DNA of 64,000 nucleotides from Rhodeus uyekii (GCA_037043235.1 JAWRVZ010000325.1:248001-312000); one strand, 5' to 3'. Shown: positions 40,767-46,379, counted from the stretch's first letter. The notes: generated by a model from the letters alone, not told the origin. Numbers and translations: made by a program.

Positions 40767-43700
40767 TGAATGAATGCTAATTCTAAATATACAAAAAAAA
40801 TTGGTAATTTTAGATAAATATAAATAAAAAAAATTATATATATATATATATATATACTTTTTTTTTTACATTTATTTATTTACATACGTACACATATATA
40901 TATAAAATGTATATAAAATTAACCATCTGTAAGAGAAGTATATATGTTCATCAGCAAATGGACATCCAATCAGTTGAGTCAAGGAGGGGTTTTTTTAAGG
41001 TTGAAGGGTGAAATCTTTTCTCAAACAAGAAAAATGCAAGGCAGGACTTGATATTGTCCATTGGGATTTGATTGGATCGTTGGACTGTTGCGGTTTGCTG
41101 TTGTTGGGATGTCCCGCCCTCGACCCATTAAACAAGTAATCAGAGAAGAGATGTTGCTGCAAGAGGGAGTTTACGAAGATTACAAGGGCACGGAATTTGT
41201 GCATTGATAAATACTTTATGATAAATACTTTAATATACATAAAATATAAGAACTGTCCATTTTAAGTTCATGGTGACTTTAAATACTTGAAATTAGTATT
41301 CAGATCATTTTTCACATTAGAAATAGAAGGTCAAGACCTAGAGCTCTGGTTTTATACTGGACAATATAGTGATGCTGATATAATGTCAAAGCTTGACCTC
41401 GAGATTTTTCTATGGGGTTTTTCCAAAGTTAGAAATAGATATAGTATCTGTTTTCTCTGAGCAGAAGTTGCGTCCTCGGGGTCTGGAACTGCAGCAAGGG
41501 GAGCTGGGGGATCTGGTGGAGCAGGAGATGGCAGCCACATCTGCAGCTGTGGAGTCGGCTGCTGCCAGGATTGAGGTGATCAGTCTGTATGCTTTTTCTG
41601 CCGTACAGACAGATGCTTAATAAAACATGAAGCGCTCCAGTTTACTTGTCTGATGTTTTCCCCCTTTGCTCTTCAACAGGAAATGCTCAATAAGTCCAGG
41701 GCGGTTGACACAGGAGTCAAAATGGAAGTCAATGAAAGGTCAGATTGACTGAGCCACATGTGTAACGCAACGCATCTTTCCATGATTACAGTTGTACAAA
41801 TGTATACTTTACTCCAGTGTTTTTCAACCTTTTTTAAGCCAAGGTACATTTTTTAATTGAAAAAAAAATACAAGGCACACCGCCAACCGAAAATGAAAAA
41901 ATGAAACTCTGTAGCCTATATTAACAATATACAGTCATTCTTATCAAAGTGTCTTGAATGGGAATCAAATAAACACAAAGAAAACAAATATTTTATGATT
42001 AACTAGCTTCAAAAAAACAATTAAGTGAAATGTAATAATTTTCCACGGCACACCTGACGATTTCTCACGGCACACTAGTGTACCGCGGCACAGTTGTTGA
42101 AAAACACTGCTTTACTTTATATATTTGGTTGATATTCCTTATTGGATTTGGTTGTTAAGTGATCAAAATGTCTTTATTCTGAGTTTATTTCCCTTGCACG
42201 TTTACATTCATCCAGACATTAGCCAACCAACCCTGTGCATACAAAACAGTATTTTGCCTGGGAGTATTTTAATGTTGTTCTGTCGCCACCTGCAGGATCT
42301 TGGCATCCTGCACAGATCTTATGCAGGCCATCAAAGTGCTGGTGCTGTCCTCCAAAGACCTGCAGAGGGACATTGTGGAGAGCGGCAGAGTGAGTGAACG
42401 TGTTTTTTTTTTAACTTGCTTTTGTAGAGTGCAATATGTCTGAAATAGATGATGATGAATTTTCTGTTGTGTTCACAGGGGGCCGCGTCTATGAAGGAGT
42501 TCTACGCCAAGAATTCCCGATGGACGGAAGGTCTCATTTCCGCCTCCAAGGCCGTGGGCTGGGGCGCCACCATGTTGGTGTGAGTTAATGCAGACAGTGG
42601 GAAAATAAATCATTTTTGAGGGATTAAAAGTGTCAGTGGCCCAATTAAATCCTCTATATTTATTCCAAAACATTTTCCAACTTTGCAAGATGGATTGAAT
42701 TCATGACAATAATAGGGCCCTATGAATTTCACAAATTCTGCTTATACTTTTTATATAATCTGTTTTAAGATTGAATACATATTTATCATCAAAACTGTGG
42801 TAATCAAATGAATTCACAAAACTTGTCATCAAAGGAAAATACATTTCCTTTACAACAAAACATTGCATTTTTGTCAAATAAATGGATATCTGTGTAAATT
42901 CAAACCAATGAAGCAATCTTTTAATTTGTATATTTCTTTAAAACCGTTCTTGTAAATCGGATTATTATTTTAATCATTATTACTTTGAGTAGTTCATTTT
43001 ATAATATAATAGAAGTAGGACTGAAAACACCATTAGCATCACAAGTGCTTGAGTATATGCAGTAGACAAAACTCATTCACTCTGAACTTCACGTTTCTTT
43101 TTGCGGTTTAATAATCGCAGACACTTGTCCATATTGCGATTTGAATATGATTAATTGTACAGCTCTGTTTTGATTTCTTATTTCAAAATTTGCCAAATTC
43201 CGTGACATTCCACATTCCAAATTCCATTTTAATGGCTGGATTCCATGATTCTGTCAGTGTTTTTCATATTGCAGAAATCATAAGGCCCTATGGTTTGAAC
43301 ATACATAGACTGATATATGAACCATAACCATTGTACATTTTCTTTCTTCCTGCAGTGATGCAGCTGATCAGGTGGTTCAAGGCAAGGGCAAGTTTGAGGA
43401 GCTTATGGTGTGTTCGCATGAGATCGCTGCCAGCACGGCTCAGCTTGTTGCAGCATCAAAGGTACAGCTCAAACAAATCACCAGCAACATTTGCACTTGA
43501 AATGGCTTTAAAGCAATGTAATGATACATAATCTGTTTTATCTTTTCAGGTAAAAGCAGACAAGGGCAGTACAAACCTTTCCCGCCTCCAGCAGGCGTCC
43601 AAAGGGGTCACCCAGGCCACCGCAGGGGTTGTGGCATCAACAAAGTCCGGCAAGTCTCAGATCGAAGATACAGGTGAGGTCTTGCTAGGCAAATACAGCA

Positions 43701-45058
43701 CATCCTTCTGTGTATAAGTGGCTCAACATTTACAGGAGCGTTGAGCTGTGATGCTCATGTGGGAAATTTAGGTTTGAATCTTGCTTGCGATATTTCCTCC
43801 ATATTGTCTTGTCCTTTCTCCATTATTCATTAAATAAGGGCGAAAAATTTGAAGCAGCAGTGGTAGCAAACTCATTTTGCTTCTCATTGACCTCCACAGT
43901 TACATTGCCCCATTTCAATTTAACTATAGCCATGGAAACTGGTTTAAAATGCCCTCCAGAGATACAGGAATGAGCAAGGCTTTTCTCTATACATGCTCTT
44001 CACTGGAGGCAAAGGCTTTTAAACAACATTGACCAGTCACATAAAGTCAGTAACAATGGAACCTTCATTCATTAAAAGCTTTTGATTCATTGATGATTAT
44101 GTCTAGAGTGGCGTAATACTCAATGTAGAGCTTGCACATTTTCTGTTTGCATGGACTACACGTATAACCTAAAATGTACAATATCCAACTGTAATACTCT
44201 GCAATGCATTCTACTTACATTTATTGTTTTTTTTGCTGAAAATGTAATCGTAATTGCAACATGATAATTGGATGCGAGTATTTCTTGCGAATATAAACAT
44301 GGAATGGAGAGAGATACAGTTTATGGTAAAATTATGCACTATACTTGCAATCATGAGCCAAAATTCAGGCCCTGAAAAAATCGATATGTCGATTCAATAT
44401 CCACATCCAAAATATTGTTATATTATTGGCCAGTATCCTTTAATTCACATGACAGCCTGGTGAAATCATGATTTCTTAAAATTGTGAGACATACATATTC
44501 TCAATCTAAAGAGAATTTTATTGGCCAAAAACACAAGAACAATCTTCAATAGCCTGAAAGCTGTTAGACATGAGTTGAATGTCAAATATTTTGGTGGGTG
44601 TTTAATGCTTAATTCTCTCTGTTTCAGAAACGATGGACTTTTCCGCGATGACACTCACTCAGATCAAGAGGCAAGAGATGGACGCACAGGTGAGCGAGTG
44701 TTAACCTGTTACCCTTGTCTTTGTGCGAGTATGTGAACAAATCTGACCGTTTATTGTGTCTCAGGTGCTGGTGTTGGAGCTGGAAACCCGGCTGCAGAGA
44801 GAGAGGGAGCGACTGGGGGAACTGAGGAAGAAGCATTACAAGCTCGCTGGCGTCGCAGAGGGATGGGGAGGGGAGGATGAGGGTAAGACCCACAATAACA
44901 AACACAAACAACATAATACTGTCTGACAATCAGCCAAAACTACTAAAACCAAACAAAATTCCCAGAATTCCCTAGCATGTGGGGTTTATGGAGTGTCAAA
45001 CTATTTGCTTGTGCATAATTTTCTCTTTCTTTTGTGTCTGTCCACAGGAACAGGTTGA
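5981..45058 (+). CDS. hip1: Huntingtin-interacting protein 1 (hip1), 31 coding exons
   Basis: HIP1 is an endocytic adaptor linking clathrin, AP2, phosphoinositides and F-actin at coated pits. Exons: 5981-6100, 25351-25414, 26164-26306, 27388-27444, 29402-29482, 30198-30274, 30407-30468, 31360-31500, 32024-32081, 32210-32285, 32657-32800, 32882-32979, 33072-33144, 33522-33705, 34366-34454, 35681-35797, 35909-36010, 36771-36965, 37589-37736, 37854-37940, 39117-39224, 40293-40429, 41465-41575, 41680-41738, 42296-42389, 42479-42579, 43356-43461, 43550-43673, 44628-44689, 44765-44882, 45048-45058. They total 3,147 nt (1,048 residues plus stop); human HIP1 is 1,037. Layout: ANTH about 40-165, linker with clathrin/AP2 motifs about 330-365, coiled coil about 374-660, THATCH about 785-1030. 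Signature stretches such as TRWxHIP1-type SRSVSVTAAGQCRLAPL and KAVGWGAT identify HIP1 rather than HIP1R (recognised from family knowledge). All introns are GT-AG except intron 2. Confidence 0.96.
8305..8330. repeat. 26-bp perfect palindrome
   Basis: TTATTTTAGTATA followed immediately by its reverse complement TATACTAAAATAA; no spacer. Function is unknown; it may be the relic of an inverted-repeat element. Confidence 0.85.
9819..10008. mobile_element. Short hAT-like non-autonomous element
   Basis: It begins TAGGGCTGTAACG and ends with CGTCACACACCTA, whose reverse complement is TAGGTGTGTGACG, giving imperfect terminal inverted repeats around 190 bp. The interior is rich in GGTAC/ACCAA words, as in the TAGGGGTGTAACGGTAC-type elements common in fish. 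No clear target-site duplication remains, so the superfamily assignment is tentative. Confidence 0.5.
11247..11718. mobile_element. hAT-like non-autonomous element (TAGGGCTG termini)
   Basis: The left end TAGGGCTGTCACC and right end GGGTGCAGCCCTA are inverted copies sharing TAGGGCTG. The flanking octamers ATTGTTCG and ATTTTTCT match at six of eight positions, consistent with a decayed 8-bp hAT target duplication. The 472-bp body has no open reading frame of note. Confidence 0.65.
13284..13343. repeat. (TA)n and (GT)n microsatellites
   Basis: A run of TA repeats is followed within a few bases by TATG and GT repeats. Any ORF here is low-complexity artefact. Confidence 0.9.
13518..13542. repeat. 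Poly(C)-poly(A) homopolymer run
   Basis: Seventeen C residues are followed by eight A residues. Runs of this kind are prone to length error in sequencing and assembly. Confidence 0.9.
14745..15601. repeat. Large inverted repeat, arms about 230 bp
   Basis: The left arm (about 14745-14979) and right arm (about 15377-15601) are imperfect reverse complements. For example, GCATTAGGTCACCTTAAATG at 14946 pairs with CATTTAAGGTGACCTAATG at about 15391, and AACATTTTTATAAGCTAAA-type sequence on the left pairs with TTTAGCTTATAACATG on the right. The spacer is about 400 bp. The right arm abuts a long CA run. The left arm lies in a longer dispersed repeat starting near 14610 (GTTTGGGGTTGATGAG). Confidence 0.8.
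15602..15935. repeat. (CA)n microsatellite and CA-rich minisatellite
   Basis: About 60 bp of pure CA is followed by CA/TA-rich sequence. In this part ATCAGGCTGTGTGTACATA recurs three times (about 15713, 15784 and 15867), a degenerate 71-83-bp tandem unit. The overlapping Cys/Val/Tyr-rich frames on both strands are artefacts. Confidence 0.9.
16230..16497 (+). promoter_or_regulatory. hip1: Candidate internal (second) hip1 promoter
   Basis: Inside intron 1 the sequence becomes CpG-rich for about 260 bp (words such as ACGCGTGTGATACGCGCT, TCCGCGGATTCGC, CCCGT). It follows a CTATAATATTT string at 16231. It leads directly into an ATG followed 15 nt later by a good donor site. The local composition differs sharply from the surrounding AT-rich intron, as expected for an alternative promoter. 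Confidence 0.5.
16498..16515 (+). CDS. hip1: Candidate alternative hip1 first coding exon (MDSNKM)
   Basis: ATGGACTCGAATAAAATG precedes GTAGGT, giving six residues ending in phase 0. Exon 2 (25351) starts in phase 0, so splicing would give MDSNKM joined to AVSINKAINTQ and replace the 40 residues of exon 1 while leaving the ANTH core intact. HIP1 genes are known to use alternative first exons. This one is inferred from sequence and needs transcript support. Confidence 0.5.
16945..17240. mobile_element. Inverted-repeat MITE (GGATAGTTCACC type)
   Basis: The left end TTAAATGGATAGTTCACC is the inverse of the right end GGTGAACTGTCCTTTTTA. The interior is also self-complementary (CAGTCACCATTCACTTTCAT against GAATGGTGACTGAG). 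Such foldback elements, possibly the class named Angel in zebrafish, are very common in cyprinids. Confidence 0.75.
19065..19649. mobile_element. Non-autonomous DNA transposon (ATAACCCGC family), copy 1
   Basis: The left terminus CCATATTTTTCCGCATATAA and the reverse complement of the right end (CATATTTTTTCGTATATAA) form terminal inverted repeats. Subterminal AACCCGC/TAGCCCGC words repeat at both ends. It is preceded by TA. The interior shares long stretches with the element at 37029 (for example CGCCAGAGACAACAACCCTC). TA insertion and the termini suggest the Tc1/mariner-pogo superfamily; this is an inference. Confidence 0.75.
19722..19775 (+). mobile_element. LINE 3'-tail fragment
   Basis: GGTTTAAGAAAGGCGCACTA followed by CAAATAAA and TTATTATTATT matches, in the opposite orientation, the tail of the LINE fragment at 22107-22425. 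Only the 3' end is present. Confidence 0.6.
22107..22425 (-). mobile_element. LINE 3' end fragment (reverse transcriptase C-terminus)
   Basis: On the minus strand the frame encodes HKMGRAFSYNAPKLWNSLP... ending KTHLLSQVFDV, the typical carboxy terminus of CR1/L2-type LINE ORF2 proteins. It is followed by a short 3' UTR and a (TTA)n tail near 22107-22135. The rest of the element is missing, so it is 5'-truncated and inactive. Confidence 0.7.
24165..24505. repeat. Dispersed cyprinid repeat (GCTGAATTTTCAGCATC family), copy
   Basis: Contains GTAATTTATTCCTGTGAT, GCTGAATTTTCAGCATCATT, CACATGATCCTTC, AATATTCTGATTTGC and ATCAATGTTGAAAAC in the order seen in other copies of this family at about 33177-33450 (inverted) and 38163-38470. 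The family is non-coding here. Confidence 0.7.
25351..25414 (+). CDS. hip1: hip1 exon 2 (residues 41-61)
   Basis: The acceptor is CTTCTACAG|GCAGTG. It encodes AVSINKAINTQEVAVKEKHA plus Arg and the first base of a Thr codon, the start of the ANTH domain. The only boundary compatible with conserved HIP1 sequence is an AT-AC one: GCCAGGA|ATATCC. Confidence 0.93.
25415..26163 (+). other. hip1: hip1 intron 2: AT-AC, U12-type
   Basis: The intron begins ATATCCTTTT, the U12-type 5' splice consensus. It ends TTCAC, with a TCCTTGAC branch-point motif whose branch A (26150) lies 13 nt before the 3' end. No GT or AG at either junction preserves the reading frame. Using AT-AC ends restores A|CG (Thr) and the conserved HARTCILGTHHEKGA stretch across exons 2-3. 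Confidence 0.9.
25585..26010. repeat. Intronic repeat, direct copy 1 (left of exon 3)
   Basis: ACCTCAAGCTAAGATATAA starts a block of about 430 bp that recurs in the same orientation at 26708-27130. Shared strings include ATGTTTGTATTTTTTGTAAT, TTTTAACTTGCTTTTAATTC and GGTGTCTAATTTGAGAGT. Within the block the CTCAAGCTAAGATA word itself recurs at about 25592 and 25856. Confidence 0.85.
26164..26306 (+). CDS. hip1: hip1 exon 3 (residues 62-109)
   Basis: Encodes TCILGTHHEKGAHTFW and the conserved WKFCHVFHKLLRDGHPN of the ANTH domain, the phosphoinositide-binding N-terminal module. The start follows the AC end of the U12-type intron. The end is CCAAAC|GTGAGT, phase 0. Confidence 0.93.
26708..27130. 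repeat. Intronic repeat, direct copy 2 (right of exon 3)
   Basis: Second copy of the block at 25585-26010, in the same orientation and order, with small indels. The two copies bracket exon 3. Confidence 0.85.
27388..27444 (+). CDS. hip1: hip1 exon 4 (residues 110-128)
   Basis: Acceptor CACCTCAG|GTC; encodes VIKDSMRHKADLNDMSRMW; donor TGG|GTAAGT. Part of the ANTH helical solenoid. Confidence 0.93.
27445..29401. other. hip1 intron 4
   Basis: About 2 kb without coding signal. A TAGGGCTGCACAATTTGGGG string at 28033 marks the left end of another hAT-like TAGGGCTG element whose right end I could not place. Short (TAA)n and (TA)n runs follow (28650-28760). Confidence 0.55.
29402..29482 (+). CDS. 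hip1: hip1 exon 5 (residues 129-155)
   Basis: Acceptor CTTCTCAG|GGT; encodes GHLSEGYGKLCSIYLKLL and the following basic stretch; donor AAA|GTGAGT, phase 0. End of the compact ANTH core. Confidence 0.93.
29884..30054. repeat. 47-bp inverted repeat enclosing (TC)n(TA)n
   Basis: AACAAATATGCTTTAAATAA at 29884 and its reverse complement ending at 30054 start two 47-bp arms (29884-29930, 30008-30054) that differ at about one base. The 77-bp spacer includes a pure TC run (about 29949-29984) and a TA run. A second TA run follows at 30065-30111. Confidence 0.9.
30198..30274 (+). CDS. hip1: hip1 exon 6 (residues 156-180)
   Basis: Acceptor CTCCCAG|AAT; encodes NPRFPGNLQMSNRQLDEAG...; ends in phase 2 at AATTT|GTGAGT. 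Confidence 0.93.
30407..30468 (+). CDS. hip1: hip1 exon 7 (residues 181-201)
   Basis: Acceptor ATGTAG|CTT; encodes FFQLTVEMFDYLDCELNLFL; donor GGCG|GTAAGT, phase 1. Confidence 0.93.
30469..31359. other. hip1 intron 7
   Basis: No exon-like content. TTTAAAGTGCCCCTATTTTT at 31079 resembles the terminus of a dispersed inverted-repeat element seen in cyprinids, truncated here. Confidence 0.5.
31360..31500 (+). CDS. hip1: hip1 exon 8 (residues 202-248)
   Basis: Acceptor TTCACAG|TGT; encodes the highly conserved SLDMSRSVSVTAAGQCRLAP followed by the LYDYTVKLLFKLHS stretch; ends in phase 1 at CTCCT|GTGAGT. Confidence 0.95.
31622..31695 (-). mobile_element. LINE/SINE 3'-tail fragment
   Basis: Read on the minus strand: AAAGCGCTTTGAGTGTCTAT, then AAAGCGCTATATAAATGTAA and a TTATTATTATAA tail, a common fish L2/CR1-like 3' terminus. 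It is only the tail. Confidence 0.6.
32024..32081 (+). CDS. hip1: hip1 exon 9 (residues 249-267)
   Basis: Acceptor TCTCCAG|GTC; encodes CLPADTLQGHRDRFQEQFK; ends in phase 2 at a less usual donor, AAAAA|GTTAGT. The Lys codon is completed by exon 10. Confidence 0.92.
32210..32285 (+). CDS. hip1: hip1 exon 10 (residues 268-293)
   Basis: Acceptor CTCTGCAG|GCT; encodes LKSLFYRSSNLQYFKRLIQI and the following PQLPE; donor GAG|GTGAGA, phase 0. Confidence 0.94.
32657..32800 (+). CDS. hip1: hip1 exon 11 (residues 294-341), clathrin-box exon
   Basis: Acceptor TCTACAG|AAT; encodes NPPNFLRASALSEHISPVVV and an acidic, Ser-rich linker. LVDTD at residues 332-336 occupies the position of the mammalian clathrin-box motif LMDMD. 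It keeps Leu and the terminal Asp but has Thr where a hydrophobic residue is usual. The donor CCG|GTACCA is weak. Confidence 0.9.
32882..32979 (+). CDS. hip1: hip1 exon 12 (residues 342-373), AP2-binding exon
   Basis: Acceptor CTTTAG|AAC; encodes FDDLFG (348-353) and DPFNFN (359-364), matching the FDDIFG and DPF motifs known to bind the AP2 alpha appendage in HIP1. Ends in phase 2 at GACAA|GTAAGG. Confidence 0.93.
33072..33144 (+). CDS. hip1: hip1 exon 13 (residues 374-398)
   Basis: Acceptor CCTCAAG|AGA; encodes KDRLIEQLTAELRALKDELE, the start of the central coiled coil; donor GAG|GTAATG, phase 0. Confidence 0.92.
33177..33450. repeat. Dispersed cyprinid repeat, inverted copy in intron 13
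   Basis: AGTTTGGGGTCAGTCAGATT at the left end, then (opposite sense) TTGTTACAAAAA, AAGAATCCTGACAAAAATG and CAACATTGATGATAAGAAAT, the family also present at 24165-24505 and 38163-38470. Confidence 0.65.
33522..33705 (+). CDS. hip1: hip1 exon 14 (residues 399-459), coiled coil
   Basis: Acceptor TTTCTCAG|AGT; encodes 61 residues of heptad-like sequence including RVNELEAELAEQTHLKQQA and SEFLRAELDDLR, ending at SLSEIE in phase 1, GAGA|GTAAGA. This is the dimerisation segment, which in mammals also includes the HIPPI-interaction region. Confidence 0.94.
34366..34454 (+). CDS. hip1: hip1 exon 15 (residues 460-489), coiled coil
   Basis: Acceptor ATTTTAG|GAA; encodes RKAQANEQRYTKLKEKYTEL followed by VQSHADLLRK; donor AAG|GTAAAT, phase 0. 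Confidence 0.94.
34455..35680. other. hip1 intron 15
   Basis: No coding signal. A repeat end GTTGTTGACAGCCCTA stops at 35286. It is the right terminus of a TAGGGCTGTCAAC-type element whose body (about 35150-35286) contains TTAATTGATTGCATGC-like sequence. Confidence 0.5.
35681..35797 (+). CDS. hip1: hip1 exon 16 (residues 490-528), coiled coil
   Basis: Acceptor TTTCTCAG|AAT; encodes NAEVTRQMTVARAAQDEVEN and further coiled-coil sequence; donor CAG|GTTGCA, phase 0. Confidence 0.92.
35909..36010 (+). CDS. hip1: hip1 exon 17 (residues 529-562), coiled coil
   Basis: Acceptor CACGAGTAG|GAG (poor pyrimidine tract); encodes EKAQLEQLQALQAELMSSRT...; donor CAG|GTGGGA, phase 0. Conservation is lower than in neighbouring exons, so the acceptor is less certain. 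Confidence 0.82.
36771..36965 (+). CDS. hip1: hip1 exon 18 (residues 563-627), coiled coil
   Basis: Acceptor TTCATGTAG|TCA; a 65-codon Glu/Leu/Gln-rich exon (SNEQLNTQLSALEAEKAGL...); donor AAG|GTGGGA, phase 0. Confidence 0.88.
37029..37436. mobile_element. Non-autonomous DNA transposon (ATAACCCGC family), copy 2
   Basis: Flanked by TA on both sides (37027-37028, 37437-37438). The left end CCATATTTTCCCGCATATAA and reverse complement of the right end CTGTATTTTCCCTTATATAA form terminal inverted repeats. It shares its core (AGAGACAACAACCCTCGC, CTTACGTCCTTAGGGA, GAAATATTATTACGTGTAA) with the element at 19065 but is 408 bp rather than 585. Confidence 0.85.
37589..37736 (+). CDS. hip1: hip1 exon 19 (residues 628-676)
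   Basis: Acceptor ATCTGCAG|GAG; encodes the end of the coiled coil (EAERIVQDSLNQLEDP, compare mammalian VIQDALNQLEEP) and ISCTSSA; ends in phase 1 at GGCTG|GTCAGT. Confidence 0.93.
37854..37940 (+). CDS. hip1: hip1 exon 20 (residues 677-705)
   Basis: Acceptor TGTGTAG|ATT; encodes DYLVSRCQVALDCVERLQSA followed by RDGFVSDNT; ends in phase 1 at ACACAG|GTGAAT. Upstream part of the region preceding THATCH. Confidence 0.88.
38163..38470. repeat. Dispersed cyprinid repeat (ACCGTTCAAA family), copy
   Basis: Starts ACTACCGTTCAAAGGTTTG and contains TTTATTTGATCAAAAATACA, CAGTGTCACATGATCCTTC, AATATGCTGATTTGTTGCTC and TTGTGCTGCTTAAAT, the most complete copy of this family here. Confidence 0.75.
39117..39224 (+). 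CDS. hip1: hip1 exon 21 (residues 706-741)
   Basis: Acceptor TGTAATAG|ATG; encodes DVSGLVRAVTQFAHLVGDVI...; compare mammalian EDISGLLHSITLLAHL. Ends in phase 1 at TGACG|GTAAGA. Confidence 0.9.
39321..39867. mobile_element. hAT non-autonomous element with exact 8-bp TSD
   Basis: CTGTGGTTCTCAAAT at the left and ATTGAGAAGCACTG at the right are terminal inverted repeats. TTTTACAC directly precedes (39313-39320) and follows (39868-39875) the element, an intact 8-bp duplication diagnostic of hAT insertion. The body is G-rich near both ends (GGGGCGCGGAGC, GGGGGGGGCGAC). No transposase frame. Confidence 0.9.
40293..40429 (+). CDS. hip1: hip1 exon 22 (residues 742-787)
   Basis: Acceptor GTGGGCAG|CTT; encodes ALADNVKACGAEAMALLCQL and a variable stretch ending ALGE; donor GAG|GTGAGT, phase 0. 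Leads into the THATCH domain. Confidence 0.9.
40634..40797. repeat. 27-bp inverted repeat enclosing a long (TA)n tract
   Basis: The left arm (40634-40660) and right arm (40771-40797) are complementary with about one mismatch (TTAGCATTCA on the left, TGAATGCTAA on the right). Between them lies roughly 84 bp of uninterrupted TA. The organisation resembles the repeat at 29884-30054. Confidence 0.85.
41465..41575 (+). CDS. hip1: hip1 exon 23 (residues 788-824), THATCH domain
   Basis: Acceptor TCTGAGCAG|AAG; encodes RGLELQQGELGDLVEQEMAA and the following ATSAAVESAAARIE, the start of the I/LWEQ (THATCH) actin-binding module; donor GAG|GTGATC, phase 0. Confidence 0.94.
41680..41738 (+). CDS. hip1: hip1 exon 24 (residues 825-843), THATCH domain
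   Basis: Acceptor TCAACAG|GAA; encodes EMLNKSRAVDTGVKMEVNE; ends in phase 2 at GAAAG|GTCAGA. Confidence 0.94.
41815..42109. mobile_element. hAT non-autonomous element (CAGTGTTTTTCAAC termini)
   Basis: CAGTGTTTTTCAAC and GTTGAAAAACACTG form perfect 14-bp terminal inverted repeats. Flanking octamers CTTTACTC and CTTTACTT agree at seven of eight positions. The 295-bp interior contains GGCACACTAGTGTACCGCGG, a motif common in this family. Confidence 0.9.
42296..42389 (+). CDS. hip1: hip1 exon 25 (residues 844-875), THATCH domain
   Basis: Acceptor CACCTGCAG|GAT; encodes RILASCTDLMQAIKVLVLSS and KDLQRDIVESGR; donor AGA|GTGAGT, phase 0. Confidence 0.94.
42479..42579 (+). CDS. hip1: hip1 exon 26 (residues 876-908), THATCH domain
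   Basis: Acceptor GTTCACAG|GGG; encodes KEFYAKNSRWTEGLISASKA then VGWGAT, the best-conserved part of the actin-binding domain; ends in phase 2 at TTGGT|GTGAGT. Confidence 0.95.
42713..43290. mobile_element. TIR element (TAGGGCCCTATGA), probably with a nested second element
   Basis: The left end TAGGGCCCTATGAATTTC and right end GCAGAAATCATAAGGCCCTA are imperfect inverted copies. About 42940-43165 inside resembles a different TAGAGCTGTACAATTAATC-type element in reverse (ATTGCGATTTGAATATGATT), suggesting one inserted in the other. No target duplication is visible. Confidence 0.6.
43356..43461 (+). CDS. hip1: hip1 exon 27 (residues 909-944), THATCH domain
   Basis: Acceptor TCCTGCAG|TGA; encodes DAADQVVQGKGKFEELMVCS then HEIAASTAQLVAASK; donor AAG|GTACAG, phase 0. 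Confidence 0.95.
43550..43673 (+). CDS. hip1: hip1 exon 28 (residues 945-985), THATCH domain
   Basis: Acceptor CTTTTCAG|GTA; encodes VKADKGSTNLSRLQQASKGV and TQATAGVVASTKSGKSQIED; ends in phase 1 at ACAG|GTGAGG. Confidence 0.95.
44628..44689 (+). CDS. hip1: hip1 exon 29 (residues 986-1006)
   Basis: Acceptor GTTTCAG|AAA; encodes ETMDFSAMTLTQIKRQEMDA; donor CAG|GTGAGC, phase 0. Confidence 0.94.
44765..44882 (+). CDS. hip1: hip1 exon 30 (residues 1007-1045)
   Basis: Acceptor TGTCTCAG|GTG; encodes the C-terminal helix VLVLELETRLQRERERLGEL then RKKHYKLAGVAEGW, matching the mammalian latch/dimerisation helix; ends in phase 1 at GAGG|GTAAGA. Confidence 0.94.
45048..45058 (+). CDS. hip1: hip1 exon 31 (final codons and stop)
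   Basis: Acceptor TCCACAG|GAA adds only Gly-Thr-Gly and then TGA, so the protein stops shortly after the THATCH latch helix. Mammalian HIP1 continues for about fifteen further residues after the equivalent GT dipeptide. Confidence 0.85.
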
Positions 45059-45166
45059 GACTTACAGACGATGGCGCTTGACGTCTTTATAAACACACTA
45101 TCCTTCCCTTCTCCTTTTTTTGTACTTTTTAACTCTTTTGATTTATTTTATTGTACATTTAAGCCA

Positions 45167-45172
45167 AATAAA
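45167..45172 (+). terminator. hip1: Proximal hip1 polyadenylation signal (AATAAA)
   Basis: AATAAA about 110 nt after the stop codon, followed within 30 nt by T-rich sequence (GTGCTTTTTTCT), a good short-3'-UTR site. Confidence 0.7.
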
Positions 45173-46379
45173 AGGTGCTTTTTTCTAACCTGCTCTCTCC
45201 CCTGCCCGTGGAATCAGGAGACATGAGGAGTGTGATGATATTGTGCGATGAAGGGTGAGGGAGAGGGAGGCAGGAATTGGATGGCACCATCTAGTGGACA
45301 GAGAAGGACTTGCAAGCTCGCTGATCCGTCTGAGTATTTCATTTCCTCTTCCTCCTTATACGGAATGGAGAATCTTCCCCTACCCTTGACGGTTAAATCA
45401 ATCCCCGTGGAAACATCCCATGATGCATTGCACAAGGCTGAGTCACCCCATTTTGCAGGAAATGGCACTGTGCTGTACTCAACTTTTACAAACAGCAGCT
45501 ATGTGACTTCCACCTATCAAATGCATTCCTTAATGTTGTATAGGATCGTCCTCGTCTGGGTCCGCCGTTCCCTTGTCCACTTAGCAGTGGCCTCTGAACT
45601 AAAAAGAGAGCATTGGCTGTAGTAGTAGATGATGACCGCTGTGGACTAACACCCGAAAACACTAGCAAACTCAACAAAGACTTTCTGTATGTAGTATTTT
45701 TTATGTTCCCAAGGCATTGATTTTATAAGAAACCTTAAGTAGATTTAATCCACAGGCTTTTTACTGTTTCACCATGTTCACCTTTAGGGACAAAGCGCTA
45801 AACGGCTCATCTAACGTATGATATTTCGGCCAAACTGTGTCCTGATGTGTTTCACCAATTTCAAGTCCATGACTGACTATGAATTGACTGTTTTTGTGAG
45901 ACCTCACATCGGGCTTTAGGTTTCCTGAGCACAGATAGATCATGCACCATATTGTATTAGTAATGGCCCATAAAACGGTCCCGTACAGTTTACATGCTGT
46001 TAATACGACAGCATCTGTTAATTCCTGTTCTCTTCTTCAAGCTCCAGATACGCGCACCCCTTCACACCGAGGCGAGGAGAGACATCCGTGCCTTTCAAAA
46101 GGGAAAAAAGGGTCAAGGATCACATTCCCTCAAATAAACTTTTAAAATTGTGATCTAGAGTAGCATTAGGACAGTGTTTTAAAGTTGTAGTTTGGTATTT
46201 GCGAACTGAGATCATGAAATTGGTGTGGTGTGAGAACAGATGTACCCATCCCTGTGTTCAATAATGTGTTTCATTTGGTTGTTTCTGAGCTCCCCTTTTT
46301 CAACTTGGTGGACATCTAAAAGAAAGAAGCCCTTAGAGAACATAGTGAATGGAGGAAAAACGACATTTCAATGTTCCAT

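Noticed and set aside
45248..45622. 124-residue ORF after the hip1 stop
   Set aside because: Lies in the 3' UTR, lacks recognisable similarity and is matched by an equally open minus-strand frame.
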